A DNA stretch of 62,840 bases from Nocardia mexicana NBRC 108244. GTDB lineage: Bacteria > Actinomycetota > Actinomycetes > Mycobacteriales > Mycobacteriaceae. The notes beneath the pieces were generated by a model. It was not told the origin of the DNA. It did no database searches and saw nothing but the letters and a program-made list of their open reading frames with translations. The DNA is taken from NCBI RefSeq assembly GCF_001613165.1, contig NZ_BDBV01000049.1:1-62840 (forward strand). The letters run 5' to 3'. Shown piece by piece: positions 50,260 through 58,658 of the stretch (positions are counted from its first letter, which is position 1; each line of letters starts with the position of its first letter). The position numbers were made by a program, and so were the translations under genes.

Positions 50260-51696
50260 TTACACGTCGTAGTACAGCTCGAACTCGTAGGGGTGCGGAC
50301 GCAGGTTGACCGGGGCGATCTCGTTGTCGCGCTTGAGCGAGATCCAGGTCTCGATGAGGTCCTCGGTGAAGACGTTGCCCTCGGTGAGGTACTCGTGGTC
50401 CTCCTCGAGCTTGTTGATGACCGACTCCAGGCTGGTGGGGGCCTGCGGGATGTTCTTGGCCTCCTCCGGCGGGAGCTCGTAGAGGTCCTTGTCGACCGGG
50501 GCCAGCGGCTCCAGCTTGCGCTTGATGCCGTCCAGGCCGGCCATCATCATCGCGGCGAACGCCAGGTACGGGTTGCCCGAGGAGTCCGGCGCGCGGAACT
50601 CGATGCGCTTGGCCTTCGGGTTGTTGCCGGTGACCGGGATGCGGACCGCGGCGGAGCGGTTGCGCTGCGAGTACACCAGGTTGATGGGGGCCTCGTAGCC
50701 CGGCACCAGCCGGTGGTAGGAGTTGATGGTCGGGTTGGTGAAGGCCAGCAGCGACGGGGCGTGGTGCAGGATGCCCGCGATGTAGTGCCGCGCCAGATCC
50801 GACAGGCCGCCGTAGCCGGCCTCGTCGTGGAACAGCGGGCTGCCGTCCTTCCACAGCGACTGGTGGGCGTGCATGCCCGAGCCGTTGTCGCCGAACAGCG
50901 GCTTCGGCATGAAGGTGACGGTCTTGCCCTCGGCCCACGCGGTGTTCTTCACGATGTACTTGAACAGCTGCAGGTCGTCGGCCGCCGCCAGCAGGGTGCC
51001 GAATTTGTAGTTGATCTCGGCCTGGCCCGCGGTGCCGACCTCGTGGTGGCCGCGCTCCAGCTCGAAGCCGGCGTTCTGCAGGTTGGTCGCGATCTTGTCG
51101 CGCAGGTCGACGTAGTGGTCGTACGGCGCGACCGGGAAGTACCCGCCCTTGTTGCGGACCTTGTAGCCGCGGTTGAGGGTGCCGTCCGGGTTGAACTCGG
51201 CGCCGGTGTTCCACGAGCCGGAGACGGACTCGATCTCGTAGAAGGAGCCGTTCATCGCCGAGTCGTAGCGGATGGAGTCGAAGATGTAGAACTCCGCCTC
51301 GGCGCCGAAGAAGGCGGTGTCGGCGATGCCGGTGCTCTTCAGGTACTCCTCGGCCTTACGCGCGACGTTGCGGGGGTCGCGGCTGTAGGCCTCGCGGGTG
51401 AACGGGTCGTGCACGAAGTGGTTGAGGTTCAGGGTCTTCGCCGCGCGGAACGGGTCGATGCGAGCCGTGCTGAAATCGGGCAGCAGGAGCATGTCCGACT
51501 CGTCGATCGACTGGAAACCGCGCACCGACGATCCGTCGAACGCCAGGCCCTCTTCGGCCAGGTCGGCCGTGAAGGCCTTCGCCGGGATCGAGAAGTGCTG
51601 CTGCACACCGGGGAGGTCGGTGAACCGGACGTCGACGTACTCGACCTCCTCCTCCTTGATGTACTTGATGACCTCGTCGGCCGTGCTGAACGCCAC
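50260..51696 (-). CDS. glnA1: Type I glutamine synthetase GlnA1
   Basis: A 478-residue class I-beta glutamine synthetase, the main ammonia-assimilating enzyme. Clear motifs: AFDGSSVRGFQSIDESDMLL, EAEFYIFDSIRYD, GSGMHAHQSLW, NPYLAFAAMMMAGLDG and the adenylylation loop DKDLYELPPEE with Tyr406, the same residue number as in M. tuberculosis GlnA1. GlnE (10870-13881) would adenylylate this tyrosine. The start is GTG 51696 preceded by AAGGAGTA. A good GlnR-type site lies about 95 bp upstream. A long hairpin follows the stop. Confidence 0.97.
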   Translation of the reverse strand: MAFSTADEVIKYIKEEEVEYVDVRFTDLPGVQQHFSIPAKAFTADLAEEGLAFDGSSVRGFQSIDESDMLLLPDFSTARIDPFRAAKTLNLNHFVHDPFTREAYSRDPRNVARKAEEYLKSTGIADTAFFGAEAEFYIFDSIRYDSAMNGSFYEIESVSGSWNTGAEFNPDGTLNRGYKVRNKGGYFPVAPYDHYVDLRDKIATNLQNAGFELERGHHEVGTAGQAEINYKFGTLLAAADDLQLFKYIVKNTAWAEGKTVTFMPKPLFGDNGSGMHAHQSLWKDGSPLFHDEAGYGGLSDLARHYIAGILHHAPSLLAFTNPTINSYHRLVPGYEAPINLVYSQRNRSAAVRIPVTGNNPKAKRIEFRAPDSSGNPYLAFAAMMMAGLDGIKRKLEPLAPVDKDLYELPPEEAKNIPQAPTSLESVINKLEEDHEYLTEGNVFTEDLIETWISLKRDNEIAPVNLRPHPYEFELYYDV

Positions 51697-51790
51697 TTAG
51701 TACTCCTTACGGATCGGTTCCCAGCCTGTGCCGATTGCTGGGCGTCGTCGATGAACGCTATGGACGCGGTGTTTCCCGACAATCAAGACT

Positions 51791-51810
51791 GTGTTTCGCC
51801 AGTGTTACAC
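51791..51810 (-). promoter_or_regulatory. GlnR box upstream of glnA1
   Basis: Read on the minus strand, GTAAC-N6-GAAAC matches the actinobacterial GlnR consensus GTNAC-N6-GAAAC exactly, about 95-115 bp before the glnA1 start. GlnR is the nitrogen regulator that activates glnA1 in relatives. Confidence 0.7.
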
Positions 51811-52009
51811 GTAGCGCCGACCGCGCACCGCGGCGTCCCGGAGCCGTGCACGGGGCCGGGGTCGACGCCGATCGTTGCTCGACCAGCACGCATATCCTGC
51901 CACTCCGCGGAAGCCGGCGGTCGCGGAGGTCCGTAAATATGTGTTACGAATCGCGCCTCGAGTGCCGCGGCGCGCTGAGAGTTTCCCGCGCGCAACCTGC
52001 CCACCGTCA

Positions 52010-52375
52010 TTCCCGGCATGTTCTTGCCCGGAATCGACCGAGAGATCCCGGCCAAAAGCATGCCGGGAGTGAGGGCAGCGGCATGCCGAGGGTGGGAGCA
52101 GCGGGCATGCCCAAGGGGTGAGAGCGGGCGTGCCGGAGTGAGAGCAGCGGCATGCCGAGGGTGAGAGCAGCGGGCGTGCCCAGGGGGTGAGAGCAGCGGG
52201 CGTGCCGGGAGTGAGGGCAGCGGCATGCCGAGGGTGAGAGCAGCGGGCGTGCCCAGGGGGTGAGAGCAGCGGGCGTGTCCAGGGGGTGAGAGCAGCGGGC
52301 GTGTCCAGGGGTGAGAGCAGCGGGCGTGCCGGGAATGACAGCAGTGGGCGTGCCGGGTGTGACGTGGCCCGTTCG
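52010..52375. repeat. Family 1 palindrome pair and degenerate tandem array
   Basis: Two palindromes in opposite orientation, 52010-52033 and 52046-52068 (TCCCGGC-N9-GCCGGGA type), head an array of about twelve units of 22-28 bp. The consensus is GCGTGCCCAGGGGGTGAGAG followed by CAGCGG, with frequent GCATGCC and GTGCCGGG variants. Units vary in length, so it is not CRISPR and does not keep a reading frame. Confidence 0.75.
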
Positions 52376-52398
52376 AGCCTGGTGCCTAAGCTGGGGGC

Positions 52399-52857
52399 AT
52401 GGCGCGAATCACCGGTTCCTGGCTGTCCGGACCTGATGCGGCGGACCCGGGTGGCCCTGGGCCGGACGAGTATCCGGGCAAGCTGCTCGGGCTGCCGGAG
52501 TCCGGCGCGGGATCGCTGGTGTCGATGATGCGGCGCATCGCCGGACTCTTCATCGACTGGTTCATCGCCATGGGGATCGCGGCGATCATCACGCGCGGAG
52601 GATCGATCAACACCCTCACGCTGCTGGTGTGGTTCGTGCTCGGCGTGGGGTGCGTGACCCTGTTCGGGTTCACGCCCGGCCAGTTCTTCCTGCGCATGCG
52701 GGTGATCCGGGTGGACGCCGAAGCCACGGTCGGTTTCGTCCGCGCCCTGGCCCGCCAGGTCCTGCTGATCTTCGTGGTCCCCGCCCTGTTCACCGACTCC
52801 GACGGCCGCGGCATGCACGACCGCGCCACGGGAACGGCCCTGGTCCGCTCCCGCTAG
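52399..52857 (+). CDS. RDD family membrane protein
   Basis: A 152-residue protein with an RDD domain: MMRRIAGLFIDWFIAMGIA (Arg and Asp of the name), a second hydrophobic helix LLVWFVLGVGCVTLF, GFTPGQFFLRMRVIRVD, and the terminal DRATGTALVR. Three membrane helices. The function of RDD proteins is unclear; some are linked to ion or proton exchange. It corresponds by position to the small membrane protein between Rv2219 and glnA1 of M. tuberculosis. It is bracketed on both sides by family 1 repeat arrays. Confidence 0.88.
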   Translation: MARITGSWLSGPDAADPGGPGPDEYPGKLLGLPESGAGSLVSMMRRIAGLFIDWFIAMGIAAIITRGGSINTLTLLVWFVLGVGCVTLFGFTPGQFFLRMRVIRVDAEATVGFVRALARQVLLIFVVPALFTDSDGRGMHDRATGTALVRSR

Positions 52858-52861
52858 CCAG

Positions 52862-53031
52862 CCCAATTCCCGGCATCGCCTTCGGCAGCGCCGCCCCACC
52901 TCCCGGCCTGGCACCCCGCCATTCTTGGTGTGCACCCCGTCATTCCTGGTGTGGTGCCCCGCCATTCCCGGCCTGGTGCCCGTCATTCCCGGCCTGGCGC
53001 CCATCATTTCCCGGCATGCTCTTCGCCGGGA
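52862..53031. repeat. Family 1 tandem array in reverse orientation
   Basis: About six units of 22-24 bp with the core CCCGTCATTCCCGGCCTGG (reverse complement of the GTGCCGGGAATGAC type), ended by the palindrome TCCCGGC-N9-GCCGGGA (53009-53031; spacer ATGCTCTTC), which abuts the 3' end of the DUF4191 gene. Confidence 0.65.
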
Positions 53032-53036
53032 CGAAC

Positions 53037-53780
53037 TCAGCGGCGGCGGATGGTGCGCTGGACGCCGCGCATCTTGGCGCCCGTGGGCAGCGGGCCCTTC
53101 GGCAGGGCCGGGCCGCCGCGCGTGGCGAGTGCCGCCAGGCGGCCCTCGATGAGCTCCATGCGCTTGGCGTCGATATTGCGGGGGAGCTTGGTCAGGTAGC
53201 GCTGCAGGCCCTTCAGCGGGACCTGGCCCTCGTCATTGCCGATGACGACGTCGTAGATCGGGGTGTCGCCGACGAGCCGGGCGGTCTTCTTCTTCTCCTG
53301 TGCCAGTAGCGACTTCAAGCGTGACGGGGAGCCCTCGGCGACCAGGATCACGCCCGGCAGGCCGATCACGCGGTGCACGGCGTCGAGCTGGGTGGTGGCC
53401 GCGACACCCTGGGTGACGCGCCACTTGCCCTGCAGGTTGTCCAGCACCCAGGCGGCCGCGCCGGCCTGGCCCTCGGCCCGCGCGTACACGTTGCGCTGCA
53501 CCCGCCGCCCGAAGATGATGAACGCCACCAGCGCGCCCAGCAGCAGTCCGACCGGCAGGAAGAACCACTGCAGGCCCACGATCAGGCCGATCACGAACAG
53601 CACCACGGCGATGCCGACGAATGCGCCGATCATCAACGGCAGCAGGAGCTTGTCTTCCTTGCGCTGCATCTGGAACGCCTGCCAGAGCTGCTGGCGTCGC
53701 TCCTTCGACGCCTGCTTGCGCGCCGCCTTTGCCGCGGCCTTCGCTTCCTTGGACGGCTTCCCGCCCTTCCCTGCTGCCAT
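53037..53780 (-). CDS. DUF4191 membrane protein (Rv2219-like)
   Basis: A 247-residue protein with a Lys/Ala-rich, very basic cytoplasmic N-terminus (about 45 residues), two membrane helices (LLLPLMIGAFVGIAVVLFVIGLI-like and FFLPVGLLLGALVAFIIF) and a cytoplasmic domain starting RRVQRNVYARAEGQAGAAAWVL. This matches the actinobacterial DUF4191 family next to lipA in mycobacteria. Function unknown; it may act with lipoate or glutamine genes only by neighbourhood. Start ATG 53780. In this genome it is separated from lipA by an inserted regulatory block. Confidence 0.88.
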   Translation of the reverse strand: MAAGKGGKPSKEAKAAAKAARKQASKERRQQLWQAFQMQRKEDKLLLPLMIGAFVGIAVVLFVIGLIVGLQWFFLPVGLLLGALVAFIIFGRRVQRNVYARAEGQAGAAAWVLDNLQGKWRVTQGVAATTQLDAVHRVIGLPGVILVAEGSPSRLKSLLAQEKKKTARLVGDTPIYDVVIGNDEGQVPLKGLQRYLTKLPRNIDAKRMELIEGRLAALATRGGPALPKGPLPTGAKMRGVQRTIRRR

Positions 53781-53997
53781 GGCACTCAGGATATCGGGAA
53801 TGCCCGATAGCTTCGGCGGCGGGAGGGACCGCGTGCGCCTCGGCCGTTCCGGTCGTGACGGGAGGCTGTTTGGGAGCCACCTGGGCGGCTACCCCGGGGA
53901 CGAGTCGGTCGAACCGGACACCGGTGGGCCGGTGGGCGTTGTGACGAGTGACCGGGGTGCAGGGGCCCGATCGGCAGGTCCGAAGGGTACGAGGCGT

Positions 53998-54747
53998 ATG
54001 GCGAATTCTGAAATCGTTTGGGTGCGAACAGAGTTCGAGGGCTGTTCGATCATCCGGCCGCGGGGCGAGCTGAATTCGCTCAACTACCGGCATTTCAGCG
54101 ACGACCTGGTGAAATTCGCCCTGGACGAGCCGCGAGCCGTCGTCGTGCCGGTGGACGACCTCGCGATCCCCTCCGATCTGTCGCTGACGGCGTTCTCCAG
54201 TGCCTGGATGCGCACCGGTACCTGGCCTGCGGTGCCGATCCTGCTGGTCGCGACGTCGGCGATGCTGCGTGCCCGCCTCCGGTCCAGCGTCGTCGATCGC
54301 TTCGTGCCGGTATTCGCCACGGTCGAGGCGGCAGTGGCGGATCTCGCCGATACGCCGCCCCGGCGGCGCGCCACGATCAAGCTCACCCGAGCTCCGCCGT
54401 CCGGGCGGCGGGCCCGGCAATTCATCGAGGAGGTTGTCGAGCGGTGGGCCGTGCCCGAAGTGCGCGCCGATGCCGCCCTGGTCGTGACGGAACTCGTGGA
54501 GAACTCGCTGATACACGCGGACAGCCACGACGAGATCGGGTTGCGGTTGGAACTGTGCAAGGGAGTGTTCACCGTGGCGGTGTCGGACAGCGACCCGCGC
54601 GCGGCTGTCCTGCGCGAGCCCGTGCCGGGGCCGGATCAACCGGGCTCCTTGCATATCGTGGCGCGGCTGGCGCTGGCCTGGGGGTGTACGCCGCGTCGTC
54701 CGCTGGGCAAGGTGGTGTGGGCGGCGCTGCCGGTTGCCGCACGGTAG
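53998..54747 (+). CDS. STAS-HATPase fusion, probable anti-sigma regulator
   Basis: A 249-residue protein in two parts. Residues 1-115 form a STAS-like domain (VWVRTEFEGCSIIRPRGEL, LVATSAMLRARL). Residues about 130-249 are a GHKL ATPase of the RsbW / SpoIIAB type: the N-box is ALVVTELVENSLIHAD, with the conserved Glu and Asn, followed by LRLELCKGVFTVAVSDSDPRA. It is probably a serine kinase and anti-sigma factor fused to a STAS domain. Such fusions are uncommon; antagonist and kinase are normally separate. It is followed by a separate STAS gene and an orphan CheB, suggesting one signalling module. ATG 53998 is chosen; no strong RBS is visible. Confidence 0.75.
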   Translation: MANSEIVWVRTEFEGCSIIRPRGELNSLNYRHFSDDLVKFALDEPRAVVVPVDDLAIPSDLSLTAFSSAWMRTGTWPAVPILLVATSAMLRARLRSSVVDRFVPVFATVEAAVADLADTPPRRRATIKLTRAPPSGRRARQFIEEVVERWAVPEVRADAALVVTELVENSLIHADSHDEIGLRLELCKGVFTVAVSDSDPRAAVLREPVPGPDQPGSLHIVARLALAWGCTPRRPLGKVVWAALPVAAR

Positions 54748-54870
54748 CCCGTCCGGTCGGCAGGTTTCGGTGGCTGGAACATGGGCTACTCGAAACAGAA
54801 GGATTCGTCTTCAGATCGGCAGGGCGGATCGAATATCGAGCGCTGTGGCGCCGACTATCGGGAGGGCGCT

Positions 54871-55293
54871 GTGAGCCCCACCGTCTCCGCTGTGACGAAC
54901 CACCGAAGGCTCGGTGAGCCGAACCTGTCCGGAACATCCCCCATCTCCTCGTGGCTCACGGGAAACGTCGAATTTCGAGGCTGGGACGTGCTGCTGCGCG
55001 CACAAGGGGAAGTGGACGCGTGCACGTTGCCGACATGGAAGCATCTGCTGGGTGCGGCCGCCGCGCGGGTGACACCGCCCGGTCGGCTCGTCATCGATCT
55101 CGAGGACCTCGACTTCATGGGTTGCCGTGCATTTGCCGCTCTGGCCGACGAGGCCATCCGGTGCCAACGGCAGGATATCGACGTGCACCTGGTCAGCACC
55201 GCCTCGATCGTGCGGCGCATCGTCGCGGCCGCCGACCTCTCCGGATTGCTGCCCGTCCATCCCAGCGTCGAGACCGCGTCGTCCGTCAGGTGA
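54871..55293 (+). CDS. STAS domain protein (anti-anti-sigma type)
   Basis: A 140-residue STAS protein when started at GTG 54871 (GGGAGG upstream). An in-frame ATG at 54781 would add 30 residues. The fold is clear: RGWDVLLRAQGEVDACTLPTWKHLL, then RLVIDLEDLDFMGCRAFAALADEA. The usual phosphorylated serine (D-S-S-G) is replaced by M-G-C-R, so classical control by kinase phosphorylation seems lost. It may be constitutively active or act as a structural partner. It sits between the STAS-HATPase fusion and cheB on the same strand. Confidence 0.75.
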   Translation: MSPTVSAVTNHRRLGEPNLSGTSPISSWLTGNVEFRGWDVLLRAQGEVDACTLPTWKHLLGAAAARVTPPGRLVIDLEDLDFMGCRAFAALADEAIRCQRQDIDVHLVSTASIVRRIVAAADLSGLLPVHPSVETASSVR

Positions 55294-55332
55294 CCGCCGA
55301 CCCCCACCAGTCCACGCGATCGGAGGCCGGAT

Positions 55333-56349
55333 GTGACCGAATCACCCTCGCATGTGGTCGTCGTCGGTGCCTCCGCGGGAGGGATCACGGCACTGCGCGA
55401 TCTCGTCGCCGGGCTGCCCCTCGAGTTGCCCGCCGCGGTGCTGGTCGTGCTGCACCTGCCGCCCGGAGGCACCAGCGTCCTGGCCTCGATTCTGGGGCGG
55501 GCGGGGCCGTTGCCGGTATCGGTCGCCGCGGACGGGATGCCGTTGGAGGCCGGAACCATCTACACCGCGGTTCCCGATCGTCATCTGCTCGTCGACGACG
55601 GCCGCATCCGATTGTCGCGCGGTCCGACCGAGAACCGGCACCGGCCGGGTGTCGACGTGCTGTTCCGTTCGGCGGCCATCGAGTGGGGGCAGCGCGCCGC
55701 CGGTGTGGTGCTGTCGGGCGCTCTCGATGACGGGACGACCGGTCTGGCCCTGATCAAGGCGCGGGGCGGGTTGGCTGTCGTACAGGACCCCGACGAGGCC
55801 GACTATCGGAGTATGCCCGAGAGCGCGTCGGCCGCGACACCGGTCGACCATGTGCTTCCCGCGGGCAAGATCGGCCTCGCATTGCACGCGGAAATGCGGA
55901 ACCCGGCGCCGGTGTCACCGTCGCCCGTCTCCGACTCCGACCGGCTGGAAGCGCGCATCGACGCCGGAGAACAGCGGGGGCCCGAGGAGGTGCCGAACAT
56001 GATGCCACCGTCCGGGCTGGCGTGTCCCGACTGTGGTGGCGCGTTGTTCACGGCCGATTCCGGACGATATCGATGCCGGGTCGGTCATGTCTGGACGGGA
56101 CGTGCCCTGCTGGAAGAACAAGACCTGGAGATACAGCGGTCATTGTGGACCGCCTATCGAGCGCTGGAGGAGAAGCAGCAACTCGCCGAGCGAATGCGTG
56201 CCCACGCCGGGCGCAGCGGACAGCCGCGCGTCGCCCAGCGGTACGCGAAGCTGGGCGAGGAGCAGGGCCGCGCCGCCGAGGTGCTGCGCCGCCTGCTGTT
56301 CGATCCCGAGGGGTTTCCGAAGGACGACGACAGGCTGCCGGAGGGCTAG
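55333..56349 (+). CDS. Orphan CheB methylesterase with C-terminal zinc ribbon
   Basis: A 338-residue protein. Residues 1-185 are a CheB methylesterase domain without a receiver domain. The catalytic residues are Ser14 in GASAGG, His41 in LHLPPGG and Asp132/133 in GALDDGTTG. Near residue 234 a zinc-ribbon-like segment begins (CPDCGGALFT...YRCRVGHVW), then a coiled, charged C-terminus. No chemotaxis gene is near and Nocardia is non-motile, so it probably demethylates or deamidates another signalling protein. Its stop shares the CTAG palindrome with the stop of the convergent EF-G gene (3-base overlap). Confidence 0.85.
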   Translation: MTESPSHVVVVGASAGGITALRDLVAGLPLELPAAVLVVLHLPPGGTSVLASILGRAGPLPVSVAADGMPLEAGTIYTAVPDRHLLVDDGRIRLSRGPTENRHRPGVDVLFRSAAIEWGQRAAGVVLSGALDDGTTGLALIKARGGLAVVQDPDEADYRSMPESASAATPVDHVLPAGKIGLALHAEMRNPAPVSPSPVSDSDRLEARIDAGEQRGPEEVPNMMPPSGLACPDCGGALFTADSGRYRCRVGHVWTGRALLEEQDLEIQRSLWTAYRALEEKQQLAERMRAHAGRSGQPRVAQRYAKLGEEQGRAAEVLRRLLFDPEGFPKDDDRLPEG

Positions 56350-58538
56350 GCCGAGGCCTGGGCCCGGATGCTCTCGGCCAGTTGCGACGGCATCGGTTCG
56401 TGGCGGGTGTAGCTGCGGGAGAACTGGGCGCCGCCGTGCGCCAGGGAGCGCAGATCTATTGCGTAGCGGCTCAATTCGAGTTCGGGGACCTCGGCGCGGA
56501 TCACGGTGCGGCCCGCGGTGGTCGGCTCGGTGCCGAGCACGCGGCCGCGGCGGCCGGACAGATCGCTGAGCACGGCCCCGACATAGTCGTCGGACACCGT
56601 CACCCGGACCTCGGCGATCGGCTCCAGCAGGCTGATGCGGGCGGTCGCCGCGGCCTCGCGCAGTGCCAGCGCACCGGCGGTCTGGAAGGCGGCGTCGGAG
56701 GAATCGACCGAGTGCGCCTTGCCGTCGAACAGCGTCACCCGCACATCCACCAGCGGATATCCGGCGGCCACCCCGCGCGCGGCCTGCGCCCGCACACCCT
56801 TCTCCACCGACGGAATGAACTGTCGCGGAACGACTCCGCCCACCACCTTGTCGACGTATTCGATGCCCGAGCCCTCCGGCAGCGGCGCCACCTCGATCTC
56901 GCAGATGGCGTACTGGCCGTGGCCGCCGGACTGCTTCACGTGCCGCCCGCGCCCGGATGCGGTGGTGGCGAACGTCTCTCGCAGCGCGACCCGGTGGTCG
57001 ACCGTATCGACCTGCACCCCGAACCGGGACCGCAGCCGCTCCAGGGCGACATCGCGGTGCGCCTCGCCGAGGCACCACAGCACCAGCTGATGGGTCTGGC
57101 CGTTCTGCTCGAGCCGCACCGTCGGATCCTCGGCGACCAGCCGCGCCAGGCTCTGCGACAGCTTGTCCTCGTCGGCCTTGCCGTGCGCCCGAATCGCCAC
57201 GGGCAGTAGCGGTTCCGGGATCGGCCACGGTTCGATCAGCAGCGGCGCGTCCTTCGCCGACACGGTGTCCCCGGTCTCCGCGTGGCCGAGCTTGCTGACG
57301 CAGGCGATATCTCCGGCGATGGCCTGGCCCAGCGGCCGCTGCTGCTTGCCGAACGGCACCGACACCGCGCCCACCCGCTCGTCGACGTCGTGGTTGCGCT
57401 CCTCGACCGGGCCGTGGCCGCAGACGTGCACCGTCTCGTCCGCGCGCAGCGTCCCGGAGAACACCCGCACCAGCGACAGCCGCCCGACGTAGGGATCCGA
57501 CGCGGTGCGGATCACCTCCGCCGCCAGGGGGCCGTCCGGATCGCAGGACAGCGGGGCGGGGCGCGCGCCGTCGAGCCCCGACGCCGACACCGGATGCTCT
57601 GCGGGAGTGGGGAATCCGCGCGTGATGAGGTCCAGGATCTCCACCATGCCCAGGCCCTCGCGCGCGCCCTCGGGGGGCGGCGCCGCGATCAGGACCGGGT
57701 GGAAGGTGCCGCGCGCGACGGCCCGCTCCAGGTCGGTGACCAGCGTCGTCAGGTCGATCGCCTCGCCCGCCAGGTACCGCTCCATGAGGGTCTCGTCCTC
57801 GCTCTCGGCGATGATGCCCTCGATGAGTCGACCGCGCGCCTGATCGATCAGCGCGGACTGGTCGGCGGTGGTCTCGGCCTGGATGTGCTCGCCCTTCGAA
57901 TAGTCGAAGACGTGCTCGGTGAGCAGATCGATCAGGCCAGTGACGGGGCGATGGCCGTCGGCGCCCTTCGGGCCGTACACCGGAAGATGCAGCGGCAGCA
58001 TGCTTTCCGCTGCACCGCCGCCGAGCAGCTCGCGGCAGGTCTCGGTCATCTCGTCGAAATCGGCGCGGGCGGCGTCCAGGTGGGTGATCACCAGCGCGCG
58101 CGGCATGCCGACGCTCGCGCATTCCTCCCACAGGGCCAGCGTCTGCCCGCTCACGCCCGCCGCGCCCGCGGCCGCCGAGATCACGAAAAGGGCCGCGTCC
58201 GCGGCGCGCAGACCGGCCCTCAGCTCCCCGACGAAATCGGCGTACCCCGGTGTGTCCAGGAGGTTTATCTTGATGCCCTCCCAGCCGACCGGCACCACCG
58301 ACAGCTGCACCGACCGGTGTTGTCGCTGTTCTATGTCGTCGTAGTCGGAGACGCAGGTGCCGTCCTCCACGCGACCGGCCCGGGTGAGCGCGCCGGTGGC
58401 CATCGCGAGGGCCTCCACCAGCGTCGTCTTACCCGAACCGCTCTGGCCGACCAGCACCACATTGCGGATGGCGTCGGGACGCTCCGCCGTGATGGTCGTA
58501 CCGTTGGCGCCTGCCGATGTACTCGCTCTGTCGGCCAT
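56346..58538 (-). CDS. EF-G-like GTPase (EF-G2 type)
   Basis: A 730-residue translational GTPase of the EF-G paralogue group found in actinobacteria (M. tuberculosis FusA2-like). The P-loop is GQSGSGKTT, switch II LLDTPGYADF, and the guanine-specificity motif is changed from NKxD to THLD. Domains II-V follow in normal order; LFDGKAHSVDSSDAAFQTAG is in domain IV and SRYAIDLRSLAHG in domain V. EF-G2 proteins do not replace EF-G in translation and their role is poorly known. ATG 58538 is chosen because it begins shortly before the G domain; 24 further in-frame residues upstream lack support. It converges with cheB. Confidence 0.88.
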   Translation of the reverse strand: MADRASTSAGANGTTITAERPDAIRNVVLVGQSGSGKTTLVEALAMATGALTRAGRVEDGTCVSDYDDIEQRQHRSVQLSVVPVGWEGIKINLLDTPGYADFVGELRAGLRAADAALFVISAAAGAAGVSGQTLALWEECASVGMPRALVITHLDAARADFDEMTETCRELLGGGAAESMLPLHLPVYGPKGADGHRPVTGLIDLLTEHVFDYSKGEHIQAETTADQSALIDQARGRLIEGIIAESEDETLMERYLAGEAIDLTTLVTDLERAVARGTFHPVLIAAPPPEGAREGLGMVEILDLITRGFPTPAEHPVSASGLDGARPAPLSCDPDGPLAAEVIRTASDPYVGRLSLVRVFSGTLRADETVHVCGHGPVEERNHDVDERVGAVSVPFGKQQRPLGQAIAGDIACVSKLGHAETGDTVSAKDAPLLIEPWPIPEPLLPVAIRAHGKADEDKLSQSLARLVAEDPTVRLEQNGQTHQLVLWCLGEAHRDVALERLRSRFGVQVDTVDHRVALRETFATTASGRGRHVKQSGGHGQYAICEIEVAPLPEGSGIEYVDKVVGGVVPRQFIPSVEKGVRAQAARGVAAGYPLVDVRVTLFDGKAHSVDSSDAAFQTAGALALREAAATARISLLEPIAEVRVTVSDDYVGAVLSDLSGRRGRVLGTEPTTAGRTVIRAEVPELELSRYAIDLRSLAHGGAQFSRSYTRHEPMPSQLAESIRAQASA

Positions 58539-58658
58539 GTGTCCTCGCTCCCGGAGTCGACACGTGCGGTTCACTCGAGCTTCCCACCGGGGACCACGGC
58601 CTGTCAGCAATTCGAAAGATCCCGGACACGCCGCACGCGGCCCGCGGGAGACGGGCGA

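Larger units (their letters stand above)
51697..52398. other. Region between glnA1 and the RDD gene: promoter and repeats
   Basis: About 700 bp. The glnA1 leader and GlnR site occupy 51697-51810. From 52010 onward two family 1 palindromes and a long degenerate tandem array fill the space up to the RDD gene. No gene is supported. The minus-strand frame through the array encodes a repetitive His/Pro/Leu-rich chain and is taken as an artefact. Confidence 0.5.

Noticed and set aside
51783..52226. A repetitive His/Pro/Leu-rich protein on the minus strand through the tandem array
   Set aside because: Unit lengths vary by numbers not divisible by three, so the frame is not maintained by selection. 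It also lies over the glnA1 promoter.
52046..52375. Could the repeats be a CRISPR array?
   Set aside because: Units are degenerate, contiguous and of variable length with no unique spacers, and no cas genes are nearby.
58539..58658. A possible lipA/EF-G intergenic riboswitch or RNA
   Set aside because: Only 120 bp, with no recognisable conserved RNA structure or terminator.
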